From Antrihabitans stalactiti (lineage in GTDB: Bacteria > Actinomycetota > Actinomycetes > Mycobacteriales > Mycobacteriaceae), in contig NZ_VCQU01000016.1 of the NCBI RefSeq assembly GCF_012932915.1, positions 30,444 to 94,443 on the forward strand: a stretch of DNA of 64,000 nt, read 5' to 3'. This document shows, in pieces, positions 53,045 to 61,660 of this stretch. A model generated the notes under the pieces. It was not told the DNA's origin. It did not search any database and saw only the letters and a program-made list of their open reading frames with translations. The translations under genes were made by a program, and so were the position numbers. Every line of letters starts with the position of its first letter. Position 1 is the first letter of the stretch.

Positions 53045-53964
53045 CTCGACACCGGTTCGTAGGTGAGTTCCTTCGTCCACGAGGGGACTTTGCCGAGCAC
53101 CCGAGTTGGGAAGTGGTCGATCGCAATACCCATTTTCTCGGCGACATACTGGAACGGCTGTGTCTGTTTGATGGCAATCGCCATGTGGTACTTCATGAGG
53201 TGATAAGTCGGCAACCGCCGAGTGTTTTCGCTTCGGTCTCCCACATTCGAGTACCGGTTGACCGCGTTGTACAACTTCTCCTCGGACAGTCCCATCGCGG
53301 CAATGTTTGCCATCATCCTGGCCAGCAGAGGGGCGTACAGCACGAAGCCGAGAGCAAAGTCCGGCCGTAGCAATGTTCCCGCCATTTCGATCACGTGTCG
53401 GCGGATGGGGCTCGCACCGAGTTGGTCGAGTACCTGGAAGCCGACTGCCAAATGCCGTGACTCGTCGTTGTTGATATTCTTGAAGACTTCACCACATACA
53501 GGGTCGTGAACTTCATCGAGCAAAAACTTCAGCAGCGCGCCGTCGAGGGCGCATTCCAGTGCTGGGATCGCTGATCCGATCACCGTGAGAGGGAGATCGT
53601 CAGCGTAGCGGTCCAACCACTCGATCACGAGGCGAATGTTTTTGTTCGGCACGGGCGTTTCGCCTTCTTCGAGCATTCCCCAGCGGTGCATCAACGCCAA
53701 CTCGGCGTTGGCATGACGCTGTTCCTCGGCGTGGAAGTAGGTGTAGATATTCTTGAGATCCTCGAAGGGCGCCTTGGGTGCCATTGCTGCGAAGGCTCGG
53801 GCGCCAACATGTTCGATCCACACCACATCGGACATGAATTGTTTGAGGGTGGGACGCTGCTCGTCGGTAATCAGCTCCGCACCTGGTGCGTCCCAGTCGA
53901 TATCGGCCAGAGCCCACTGTCGATCCTTGATCGTTTTCAGCATTTCGCTGTATTCGAACGTCAT
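53041..53964 (-). CDS. Ferritin-like diiron protein
   Basis: A 307-residue all-helical protein with two metal-binding E-x2-H-type elements, YFHAEEQRHANAEL near residues 76-89 and NINNDESRHLAVGF near 163-176, plus upstream Glu residues (WIEHVGA). This is the four-helix diiron layout of ferritin-like oxygenases and desaturase relatives. Actinobacterial homologues often lie beside Baeyer-Villiger enzymes and SDRs; they are variously annotated as metal-dependent hydrolases or ferritin-like proteins. The reaction is not known. It is followed in an ATGA overlap by the monooxygenase. Confidence 0.8.
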   Translation of the reverse strand: MTFEYSEMLKTIKDRQWALADIDWDAPGAELITDEQRPTLKQFMSDVVWIEHVGARAFAAMAPKAPFEDLKNIYTYFHAEEQRHANAELALMHRWGMLEEGETPVPNKNIRLVIEWLDRYADDLPLTVIGSAIPALECALDGALLKFLLDEVHDPVCGEVFKNINNDESRHLAVGFQVLDQLGASPIRRHVIEMAGTLLRPDFALGFVLYAPLLARMMANIAAMGLSEEKLYNAVNRYSNVGDRSENTRRLPTYHLMKYHMAIAIKQTQPFQYVAEKMGIAIDHFPTRVLGKVPSWTKELTYEPVSR

Positions 53965-53986
53965 TGTTCTCCTACTTCCTTGTTGG

Positions 53987-54823
53987 TTATCGCGCGATTC
54001 TCTCGATCAGGCCGAGTGCCCGCGTGTAGGTGGCAGGCGCCGCCCGTTTAATTTGCCACGCAATCTTTGCGTCGAATTGCGGAAGAACATGAAGTTGCCC
54101 GCGGTCGTGTGCGTCGAGGGTGCTTCGCGCAACCGACTCCGCGGACACACCGGTCCACTTCATAAGCGTGGCCGCCAGCTTGGCGGCAGACTGCTCGATC
54201 TCCTTACTGTCTATGATGTTGGTCTTGACGAAAGTCGGGCACAGCACCGTGACCGCGACGCCGGTCCCGCTGAGTTCTGCCGCCAGTGTTTCCGACAGCG
54301 CCAGGACACCGGCTTTGCTCACGTTGTAGGCACCCATCCGAGGTGCCGCACCGAAACTGGCTGCCGAGGCCACGTTGATGACTCCGCCGTTACCTCGCGC
54401 GCGCAAGCGCGGCACGAATACCTCGCATCCATGAATTACGCCCCATAGATTGACGTCAAGAGTCCGACTCCAATCGCGCATCGCCGTTTCGCCAATCAGA
54501 TTTCCGCCGACGCCGATTCCAGCGTTGTTAATCACTAGGCCGACCGCGTTTCCCAACCAACGCTCCGAGGCGTCGGCAAGTTCGAGAACCTGTTGCTCGT
54601 TAGAGACGTCGCAACAGAAGTCGACGGCCCGTCCACCAGCTTCCGTAATCAGCGTGACAGTCTCTTTCGCCCGGATCGGATCAATGTCCGCACACACCAC
54701 CCGGCCGCCCCGGCGAGAAAGCTCAGAAGCAAACGCGCGGCCGATTCCGCTGCCCGCGCCTGTGACCACCGCATCGGCCTGTTGAGTACGGCGGTCGGAC
54801 CCACCGAACGACAGAATTTTCAC
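53987..54823 (-). CDS. Short-chain dehydrogenase/reductase
   Basis: A 278-residue classical SDR. The NAD(P) motif TGAGSGIG is at residues 21-28, NNAG near 99-102, and the catalytic YNVSK gives Tyr166 and Lys170. I chose the GTG at 54823 because GAGGAG lies upstream. It probably oxidises or reduces an alcohol/ketone that feeds the Baeyer-Villiger enzyme encoded two genes downstream. It heads the minus-strand cluster SDR - diiron protein - monooxygenase. Confidence 0.93.
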   Translation of the reverse strand: MKILSFGGSDRRTQQADAVVTGAGSGIGRAFASELSRRGGRVVCADIDPIRAKETVTLITEAGGRAVDFCCDVSNEQQVLELADASERWLGNAVGLVINNAGIGVGGNLIGETAMRDWSRTLDVNLWGVIHGCEVFVPRLRARGNGGVINVASAASFGAAPRMGAYNVSKAGVLALSETLAAELSGTGVAVTVLCPTFVKTNIIDSKEIEQSAAKLAATLMKWTGVSAESVARSTLDAHDRGQLHVLPQFDAKIAWQIKRAAPATYTRALGLIERIAR

Positions 54824-55227
54824 GAGTCTCCTCTTTATGGTGAGCCTGGGCGGCCCGACTGGTACGGCAGTTAGTCCTAGCGCCAAGCCGATTCCGGCAA
54901 GGAACCTGAGAGCACCTGGAAAAGGTGCGGCCGGTGCGCCGATGGCGCGCGTGGTTTTTGCGCGAGTCCGAAAGAATGATCAGATCGCGCCGGTACAAGG
55001 GATGCTCGGTGCTGCCCTGGCCGCGTCGATCATCGACAGTTCGGCCGGCATCGGCGTTCGTCTAGCCAAAGCAGTTCGCTGGACGCCACACGCGCAAAGA
55101 CGACTCTCGCTGCCGCGGCTGGACGTCAGCGGCGGCGACGCGCGGAACCATTTTGGTGTCGCGTGACACCATTGCCTGCACATGCCACCAGTTTGCGGTT
55201 CGCCGTCCGCCTTGTCAAGATGGGGGT
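54824..55227. promoter_or_regulatory. Divergent promoter region with a TGGTGTC palindrome
   Basis: This 404-base gap lies between the SDR and TetR genes. TGGTGTC at 55154-55160 and GACACCA at 55165-55171 form a 7-bp inverted repeat around GCGT, 57 bases before the TetR start, and are a likely operator. No gene is supported in the rest. Confidence 0.6.
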
Positions 55228-55860
55228 GTGCGTGTAGCAGCTGGAACGTGGGGTGGGCGTACCACGGAGGAACGTCGTGCCGAGCGTAGGAAGCGGCTAA
55301 TCGACGCAGCGACCGAGATTTGGGGTGAAAGCGGCTGGGCCGCAGTCACGATGCGCGGTGTCTGTTCCCGGACCTCGTTGAACGATCGGTATTTTTACGA
55401 GGACTTCAAAGACCGCGACGCTTTGCTCGTCGCGGCGTGGGAGAACGCTCGTGATGAAGTGTTCGGCGAAGTTTCTGGCGTATTCGTTAGCAATCTGCAT
55501 CAGCCGATGCTGGTTACCCTTCGCGCTGCGATTTCTGCCGTCGTAGAACGCACGGCGAGTGACACCGGCCGTGCTCAAATCCTCCTGATGCATCATGTCG
55601 GTAGCGCACTTCAGGATCACCGGGCGGCCGCGCTCCAACAGGCGACTGAACTTGTACTTCTCGCCGCGCAACCACATTTGCGATCGGGGGCCGATGAAAC
55701 CGGTCTTCGCATGGACACCCTTGTCGCCGTCGGTGGATTCGTCGAGCTGATCAGCGCATGGCAATCTGGCCTGCTCGACGTGGATGCCCAGCATATCGTC
55801 GACCATACGAGTCGACTGGCAGCGACGCTGTCGGAACGGTATCTCCGGCAAGATTCTTAG
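55228..55860 (+). CDS. TetR-family regulator of the monooxygenase cluster
   Basis: A 210-residue TetR-type protein with an HTH at about residues 18-60: RKRLIDAATEIWGESGWAAVTMRGVCSRTSLNDRYFYEDF, read in parts. I chose the GTG at 55228 because it starts directly before the conserved domain; codons upstream to 55153 cover the operator. It is divergent from the SDR-diiron-monooxygenase genes and probably represses them. Confidence 0.8.
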   Translation: MRVAAGTWGGRTTEERRAERRKRLIDAATEIWGESGWAAVTMRGVCSRTSLNDRYFYEDFKDRDALLVAAWENARDEVFGEVSGVFVSNLHQPMLVTLRAAISAVVERTASDTGRAQILLMHHVGSALQDHRAAALQQATELVLLAAQPHLRSGADETGLRMDTLVAVGGFVELISAWQSGLLDVDAQHIVDHTSRLAATLSERYLRQDS

Positions 55861-55984
55861 CGGATCCGTGCAGGCGGTGGGTGCGGGTTCTCGCGAGCGC
55901 TTGCTGGAGTAGCCGAAAGAACAACAAGTCGCGATGGATGCAGTTTCGGCGGTTGGATCGGATCGTGAATTGGTCGAGGCAATA

Positions 55985-56108
55985 GCCGTGGTGCTACGAA
56001 TTTAGTCCGTGGTGCGGGTGCCGGCGACCCATCGTTAAGCAGAGAGCTGACGTGCGCCAGGGAGTTCGACGTCCGGGCAGGTCTGGTGACGCGCTCAGGT
56101 TGACCAGT
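55985..56108 (-). pseudogene. C-terminal fragment of an IS1595-type transposase, split by IS21
   Basis: Read on the minus strand from the IS21 edge, the sequence continues VNLSASPDLPG and, after a frame slip, a segment like DVELPGARQLSAL, the C-terminus of ISXO2/IS1595 transposases. Joined across one copy of CCAGT to the fragment at 58644 it gives IHQLVNLSASPD in one frame. Confidence 0.75.
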
Positions 56109-56271
56109 TGTCCGTGGCCATGGAAAAGTCCCCACTGGTGGCCAGTTTGAGGTCCCCAGTTTTGGCCAGATAAAAGTCCCCACCCCTTGCTCGTCGTGTC
56201 GATGAGGAACTCGGAGCCTGGGCGGTGACGGTGAAAGCGCCAACCATCACCACACCGCCCAGGGAGTTCCA

Positions 56272-57777
56272 TTGAAGTCTGCGAAGGACCGGATGGACAT
56301 CATTTCCGCCTACCGAGAAGTCGGAACCTATCGAGGCGCCGCCGACATGTGCGGCACCACCCACAAGACCGTCAAACGCGTCGTCGAGCGGTTCGACGCC
56401 GACCAGGCCGGCACGCCGCCGCAGCCGCAGCCGGTCGAACGCGCCCACAACTATGACGCGGTGGCCGAGCTGGTCACCGCGCGAGTCGAGAAATCCCAGG
56501 GCCGGATCTCGGCCAAACGGTTACTGCCGATCGCGCGGGCCGCCGGGTACGACGGATCGGACCGCAACTTCCGCCGCCTGGTCGCCGACGCGAAAGCGTT
56601 GTGGCGCAAAGATCATCACCGCGGTCGACGCCCCGCGGTGTGGTCACCGGGTGAATACCTGGTCATCGACTGGGCCGATGTCGGCGCCGGGTTGCACGTG
56701 TTCTGCGCGGTGCTGGCGTTCTCCCGCTGGCGGTTCATCGCCTTCGCCAACAACGAACGCGCCACCACGACACTGGCGTTGATCGCCGAAGCCCTCGCTG
56801 CGATCGGCGGAGTCCCGCTCAAAGTGCTCGCCGATCGAATGGGCTGCCTCAAAGGTGGTGTGGTCGCGAACGTGGTTGTCCCAACACCGGAATACGTCCG
56901 GCTGGCAACCCATTACGGTTTCAAGCCTGATTTTTGTCACGCCAACGACCCGCAGTCGAAAGGGATCGTGGAAAACCTCGTCGGGTACGCCCAACGCGAC
57001 CTGGTCGTCCCGCTGCTGACCGAAGCGAAGATCTCCGGGAAGCCGGTCGATGTGCATGTCGCCAACAGTGCGGCAAAGACGTGGTGCTGGGAGGTGAACG
57101 CCGCGATGCATTCGGAGATCTGCGCGGTCCCCGACGAACGGCTGATCACCGAACATGCTGTGCTGCAACCATTGCCGTCGCTGCGGTTGCAGATCGGCCC
57201 GGCACCGGTCACCCGCAAGGTCGACCGGTTGTCCTGTGTGCGGTTCGCCTCGGCGCGGTACTCGGTGCCGACCCGACTGATCGGGACCACCGTCACCCTG
57301 CTGCAGGACGGTGGCCGGTTGTTGATCGTCGAACCCGGCACAGGTGAGGTCGTGGCCGATCATCAGTTGGCGGCGCCGGGGACCGCGTCGGTGCAGGACG
57401 CGCACTACGACGGACCACGACCTGCACTCGATCGCGGGCCACGACCGAAAACTACTGTCGAGCATCAGTTCTGCGCACTCGGACCCACAGCAGAAACATT
57501 CCTGGTCGGCGCTGCTGCGATCGGCAACACCCGCCTCGGGTCCGAACTGGAAGTGCTGTTGGCGTTGGGCGCTGCCCACGGTGAGGACGCCTTGGTCGCA
57601 GCGTTGACGCGGGCGGTGGCGTTCAAACGGTTCCGCGCTGCCGATGTCCGGTCGATCCTGGCGGCCGGGACCGGGGCTGCCCAGCCCCGCCCGTCCGGGG
57701 ACGCGTTGATCATCGACCTACCCACGTCGCCGACCAGGTCGTTGGATGCCTACAAATTCACGGGCGAGCCGACGTGA
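56272..57777 (+). CDS. istA: IS21-family transposase IstA
   Basis: A 501-residue DDE transposase. It has an N-terminal HTH (AYREVGTYRGAADMCGTTHKTVKR), a catalytic core with VIDWADVGAGLHVF, VLADRMGCL and CHANDPQSKGIVENLVGY (the D-D-E positions), and a beta-barrel-like C-terminus. It starts at TTG 56272 behind AGGGAG. Full length, no stops. It cuts and joins the ends of this IS21 together with IstB, whose gene overlaps it by GTGA. Confidence 0.93.
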   Translation: MKSAKDRMDIISAYREVGTYRGAADMCGTTHKTVKRVVERFDADQAGTPPQPQPVERAHNYDAVAELVTARVEKSQGRISAKRLLPIARAAGYDGSDRNFRRLVADAKALWRKDHHRGRRPAVWSPGEYLVIDWADVGAGLHVFCAVLAFSRWRFIAFANNERATTTLALIAEALAAIGGVPLKVLADRMGCLKGGVVANVVVPTPEYVRLATHYGFKPDFCHANDPQSKGIVENLVGYAQRDLVVPLLTEAKISGKPVDVHVANSAAKTWCWEVNAAMHSEICAVPDERLITEHAVLQPLPSLRLQIGPAPVTRKVDRLSCVRFASARYSVPTRLIGTTVTLLQDGGRLLIVEPGTGEVVADHQLAAPGTASVQDAHYDGPRPALDRGPRPKTTVEHQFCALGPTAETFLVGAAAIGNTRLGSELEVLLALGAAHGEDALVAALTRAVAFKRFRAADVRSILAAGTGAAQPRPSGDALIIDLPTSPTRSLDAYKFTGEPT

Positions 57778-58583
57778 CCACAACTGAAAGCACCGAAACG
57801 GTGCCACCGCAATCGGTTCCGGAACTGCCCGCTGATTTGGAAGCAGGGCTGCGACGGTTGAAACTGGCTGCCGTGCGGCGCACCGCGCCGGAGGTGTTGT
57901 CGCGGGCGAAGCTGCAACGCTGGACCCCGGAAGAGGTGCTGCGCACTCTGATCGAAGCCGAGATCGCGGCGCGGGATGCGTCCAACGCTGTTGCCCGACT
58001 CAAGGCCGCGGCGTTTCCGGTCGCGAAGACGCTCGATACCTTCGATGTTGCCGCATCATCGATCCCGCAGTCCACGTTCGATCATCTCGCGAGTTTGGAA
58101 TGGATTCGCGCACAAGCGAATCTGGCCATTGTTGGTCCAGCCGGGACAGGCAAGTCGCATACCTTGATCGGGTTGGGAATCGCCGCCGTTCATGCCGGGC
58201 ACAAGGTTCGCTACTTCACCGCGACCGATCTGATCGAAACCCTCTACCGAGGGTTGGCCGACAACACTGTCGGGCGCATCATCGACACACTGCTGCGCGC
58301 CGACCTCATTATTCTCGACGAAATAGGTTTCGCGCCGCTCGACGACACTGGCACGCAGCTGTTGTTCCGGCTTGTCGCCGGCGCCTACGAACGGCGGTCA
58401 TTGGCTGTCGCGTCGCATTGGCCGTTCGAGCAGTGGGGTCGATTTCTCCCAGAGCACACCACTGCAGTCAGCATCCTCGATCGGCTCCTGCACCACGCCA
58501 CCATCGTCGTCACCGACGGGGAGTCCTACCGGATGCGCGAAGCCAACCACCCACGAAAGGAGCGGCCGAAACAACAAACCTAG
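57774..58583 (+). CDS. istB: IS21-family helper ATPase IstB
   Basis: A 269-residue AAA+ ATPase related to DnaC. Walker A is GPAGTGKSHT at residues 121-130 and Walker B LIILDEIGFAPLD near 178-190. It selects target DNA and activates IstA. The start is GTG at 57774, overlapping the istA stop. Confidence 0.95.
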   Translation: MTTTESTETVPPQSVPELPADLEAGLRRLKLAAVRRTAPEVLSRAKLQRWTPEEVLRTLIEAEIAARDASNAVARLKAAAFPVAKTLDTFDVAASSIPQSTFDHLASLEWIRAQANLAIVGPAGTGKSHTLIGLGIAAVHAGHKVRYFTATDLIETLYRGLADNTVGRIIDTLLRADLIILDEIGFAPLDDTGTQLLFRLVAGAYERRSLAVASHWPFEQWGRFLPEHTTAVSILDRLLHHATIVVTDGESYRMREANHPRKERPKQQT

Positions 58584-58643
58584 CTGCAAGGCGTGGGGAC
58601 TTTCAGTTGGCCAAAAACGGGGACATCAACATGGCCATTGACA

Positions 58644-59070
58644 CCAGTTGGTGGATGTACTCGTCGAATAGGCACTGGCAGCAGACCCGACCGTCGGCGC
58701 GGACTAGAGTTCCGGGTTCGATGAAGTTCCTCAAGACCGGTAGCAGGAATTCGTCGTCGGAATGCGGGATTGATTGCAACCGGACGCGGCGTAGTTGATG
58801 GCGGTGATCTTCTCGACGGCGATGACGAGGGTCGGCTTGTCGGTACCGCCGCCAGCAGTTCCGCAGGTTCTGCCGCCGACGAAGCTATCGTTGACCTCCA
58901 CGATGCCGCCAAGTTGGTCGCGATCCGGACGCACGATCGCGCGCCGCAGTTTACGCAGCCATGCCCAGGGGGTCTCATAGGAGCCGAATCCGAGGGACGC
59001 TTCGGGAGGTTGGCCGCCGAGATTCCGTTCTTGGACTTCGTTGAGTAAGCGTGCGAAATGGGACGAGAAC
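58644..59070 (-). pseudogene. IS1595-type (ISXO2) transposase remnant, larger part
   Basis: On the minus strand, segments in two frames read SKNGISAANL, then GFGSYETPWAWLRKLRRAIV, RPDRDQLGGIVEVNDSFVGG, DKPTLVIAVEK and, at the IS21 edge, LVRADGRV ... FDEYIHQL. These are consecutive blocks of ISXO2-like DDE transposases (VEVDETFVGG is the usual form of the Asp motif). Frame slips and the IS21 insertion make it dead. It continues at 55985-56108. Confidence 0.8.
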
Positions 59071-59174
59071 CCGCGTGGGCGGCAGATATGACGGGAATGA
59101 TGCGTTCACCGAGGCGGCTGCCGGTGCGCAGGGATCTCAAGCGCGCGTTCTGGCCGGCAACATCACTGGTCGGG

Positions 59175-59390
59175 GAGTCGGTCCTTGAGCGTGATCCGCC
59201 GGCTCGAAATCGGGACTGATGTAGTCGAGCGTGATATGACGCTGGCGCCGGTTGACCCAGCCGACCCATTCCAATCGTGGCGAACTCGAAGTCGTCGATC
59301 GTCTTTATCCGCCGCTTCAGGAACGGACTCCGCTTTGAGACCGCCTCGGTTTGAATAGCCCGATCGTCGTCTCCGCAAGAGTATTGCCCT
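59175..59390 (-). pseudogene. IS3-family OrfB C-terminal remnant
   Basis: Read in three frames on the minus strand: NTLAETTIGLFK, then TEAVSKRSPFLKRRIKTIDD, then EWVGWVNRRQRHITLDYISP. These are the successive blocks at the end of IS3-type transposases (usual form NALAETTIGLFKTE ... WVDWFN..RLH). Two frameshifts, and the catalytic core upstream is missing. Confidence 0.8.
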
Positions 59391-59444
59391 CGACGCCCTC
59401 GACGCCCTCGACGCCCTCGACGCCCTCGACGCCCTGCTGGATGC
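59391..59444 (+). repeat. Six perfect tandem copies of a 9-bp unit
   Basis: CGACGCCCT is repeated six times without change between the IS3 remnant and the IS256 remnant. On the minus strand it would encode a repeated Gly-Val-Glu just before the NTLAE block, so it may be a slippage expansion in the dead transposase. Confidence 0.95.
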
Positions 59445-59474
59445 TGCAATCCCTTCCAGCACGAGCGTTTCCGA

Positions 59475-59935
59475 GAACGCTACGGATGGTGTTGAAGGTC
59501 CGCGAACGGGCGCGTGGTCAACGTGCACAACCCTGGTCGCGACCGGCGTCAAGACCAATGGGTTCCGCGAGATTCTCGGAATCGAGGTCACCAGCAGCGA
59601 GGACGGCCCGGTTGGCGTTCTTCCGCGGCCGCGTCGCACGCGGTCTCTCCGGCGTCGCGCTGGTCACCTCCGAAGCCCACGACGGCCTTGATCGCCGCTA
59701 TCGGGGCGATTGTGCCCGGCGGGAGCTGGCAACACTGCCACACCTCCTGCGCGGTGATTATGATGTCGATTACCCCGAAAACGTCATGGCAGTCGGTGCG
59801 GAGCCTGCCGCATTCGGTGTTCGATCAAGCCGACCCCAAGTCGGTTGGTGCCCAATACAGCCGGACGCTCGACGCGTACACCTCCAACTACCGTTGTCGG
59901 CGAATCGGAGGTGGCTGCTTCTAATGCAACCCCTC
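59475..59935 (+). pseudogene. IS256-family (mutator) transposase remnant
   Basis: Plus-strand segments in shifting frames read VLKVRER, TLVATGVKTNGFREILGIEV, TSSEDG, then FFRGRVARGLSGVALVTSEAHDGL, AAIGAIVPGGSWQHC and SVFDQADPKSVGAQYSRTLDA. These are consecutive conserved blocks of IS256-type transposases (usual GVRLVISDAHxGL). At least two frameshifts and loss of both ends make it inactive. Confidence 0.85.
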
Positions 59936-60203
59936 ATACTCGGTTAACGAGACCTGGCCAGTCCGGCTTATCGGTGTGCTTTTGGGAGACGCCTGGTGAT
60001 GGCCGGTGAGACTCCGCACGCGGTCGATCACTCGGCCGGACTACTCACCAACCGACAACCAAGCGAGCCAGTATTGCATCAACGACCGGGCAGTCACCTC
60101 AAATGCGCAACGATGCGATGACGAGCGCAACACGCGAACATTGATGTATCGACGACGCGAACTATTGACCTGGTCGATTCGAAACTGTCATGATAGGTTC
60201 AAC

Positions 60204-60224
60204 TTCGCTACTCCCAGTAGCGAA
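60204..60224. promoter_or_regulatory. Perfect 9-bp-arm palindrome upstream of the alpha/beta hydrolase
   Basis: TTCGCTACT and AGTAGCGAA flank a CCC centre, 50 bases before the GTG start at 60274. The core CGCTACT-N3-AGTAGCG is also present at 41552-41568, so one TetR-like regulator may control both places. Confidence 0.7.
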
Positions 60225-60273
60225 TCTGGCATTTGTTGCCGGTAATGGTGCCGCACTGATGAGGAGAACGACC

Positions 60274-61329
60274 GTGCCACTCGGCGTGAATCGCATTTAC
60301 GAGCCAGACTCAGAGAAATGGAATCGACCTCACGTTGAAATGATCGGCCCCGCTGCGTGGCAGACGCGTGTCAACGCGGCGGTTATGGCCCGAACGCTGA
60401 AGCCGCTGCTGTTCGCACTCACTTTGCTGGGCCGCGCATGCAATAGCCGCAATCCCGAAACTCTGCAGCGCATGTCGTTTGCTTTGGCCGACAAACCGTC
60501 TGTCTTGACTCGGCCGATCAAGAACACACTTCTCGAGAACGTTCAGCTCCCGCATTGCAAGGCGGAGTGGGTGAGTGCACCCGAAGCAGTCGGACCCGAC
60601 GCACCTACGATCCTCTACTTACACGGTGGCGCATTCATCACCTGCGGGCTCGGAAGCCACCGACGAATGATCAGTCACATTTCGCGTGCTGCGTGCGCGC
60701 GGGTGTTGAGCGTCGACTACAGGATGCTTCCGATCAGTCCTATCGCCGATGCGATCGCTGACGGACTCGATGCATATCGAATGCTTCTCGCGTCGGGAAC
60801 GAGCGCGAATTCCATTGTTATCGCTGGAGATTCAGCCGGGGGTTTTCTCGCTACGATGACCGCCCTCAGCATAAAGGAGGCGGGTTTGCCCCTCCCCGCC
60901 GCTCAGGTTTTGCTTTCCGGACTTACGGATTGCGACATGCGCACCAAACTCCCCCCGATGCGGCCATTTCCGGACGCCATGTTTCCGTCGGCAACGTTGA
61001 AGTTCATTAACGACGTATTTGTCACCAAGAACGGAACCGAAGCAGTGTTGCAGTGCCCGGTGCATTGCGATTTGTCCGGTCTCGGCCCCTTCCTGCAACA
61101 GGTGGGGTCGCGCGAGGCTCTGCGTCATGATGCGGCCGAGCTTGCACGCCGACTTAATGAAGACGGCGTGTCCAATTGGCTTCAAGTGTGGGATCGGGCA
61201 CCGCACGTATTCCAGGTTGGCGCAGATTTCAACCCGGACGCGCGCCGAGCTATTACAGACATCGGTGAGTTCGTCAGATCTGTCGTTGCTACGGCCACGG
61301 CTGGTTCGACGCAAGCCGAGGCCGGATGA
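60274..61329 (+). CDS. Alpha/beta hydrolase, hormone-sensitive-lipase type
   Basis: A 351-residue esterase. It has the HSL-type oxyanion motif HGGAF at residues 117-121, the nucleophile GDSAGG with Ser187, and a late His in RAPHVFQVGADF with an Asp upstream (LQVWDRAPHVF). It should cleave short- or medium-chain esters, possibly the ester made by a Baeyer-Villiger enzyme. I chose the GTG at 60274, behind GAGGAG; the frame is open from 60190, but that start would put the palindrome inside the gene. It is the only intact metabolic gene among IS remnants. Confidence 0.88.
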   Translation: MPLGVNRIYEPDSEKWNRPHVEMIGPAAWQTRVNAAVMARTLKPLLFALTLLGRACNSRNPETLQRMSFALADKPSVLTRPIKNTLLENVQLPHCKAEWVSAPEAVGPDAPTILYLHGGAFITCGLGSHRRMISHISRAACARVLSVDYRMLPISPIADAIADGLDAYRMLLASGTSANSIVIAGDSAGGFLATMTALSIKEAGLPLPAAQVLLSGLTDCDMRTKLPPMRPFPDAMFPSATLKFINDVFVTKNGTEAVLQCPVHCDLSGLGPFLQQVGSREALRHDAAELARRLNEDGVSNWLQVWDRAPHVFQVGADFNPDARRAITDIGEFVRSVVATATAGSTQAEAG

Positions 61330-61589
61330 CTGCTGGGGGATACTTCAAGGATATGCTGGACAATCAACTTGAAACGTGAATCACCAGGTGAGTCCGGAGA
61401 CTCAGTGGTGGAGAGCCGGCACGCTGCTGGGCTTTGTTGCGACTGTCGTAAGCCGCGTCGAGTTCGACTGGCGGGATCGGCGTGTACGCGCCGCGTCCTG
61501 CCCACATCCGCCAGGTTTGAGCAGGTGTCAATTGGAGGATGTCGCCCGCCATGAGCATGGGACCAGGTTGAGCTGATTTAGCCACTGGG

Positions 61590-61646
61590 ATGGGACCACC
61601 TGTTTTGCCAGTTATGGGACCACCGGCGCGTCGCGCCGGTGGTCCC
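61590..61646. repeat. IS-end-like repeats and 14-bp hairpin
   Basis: TGGGACCACC occurs at about 61591-61600 and again at 61615-61624, a pattern like the repeated ends of an IS21-type element. The second copy starts a perfect 14-bp stem (61616-61629 with 61633-61646) around a GTC loop. It may serve as a terminator after the hydrolase gene or be the leftover end of a lost element. Confidence 0.55.
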
Positions 61647-61660
61647 GTCGTTTGCTGGCT

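Larger units (their letters stand above)
56109..58643 (+). mobile_element. Complete IS21-family insertion sequence with CCAGT target duplication
   Basis: The element carries istA and istB in the usual order with a 4-base overlap. Its left end begins TGTCCGTGGCCATGG. The right end, read inward, begins TGTCAATGGCCATG. Both ends carry several GTCCCC/TGGCCA repeats, as IS21 ends do. The bases CCAGT occur directly before 56109 and directly after 58643, a 5-bp target duplication. The element is 2535 bp and appears intact. Confidence 0.9.

Noticed and set aside
61364..61585. Minus-strand frame containing 'MLMAGDILQLTPAQTWRMWAGRG'
   Set aside because: It looks partly coding, but I cannot assign a family or start; it may be another remnant. 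Not annotated as a gene.
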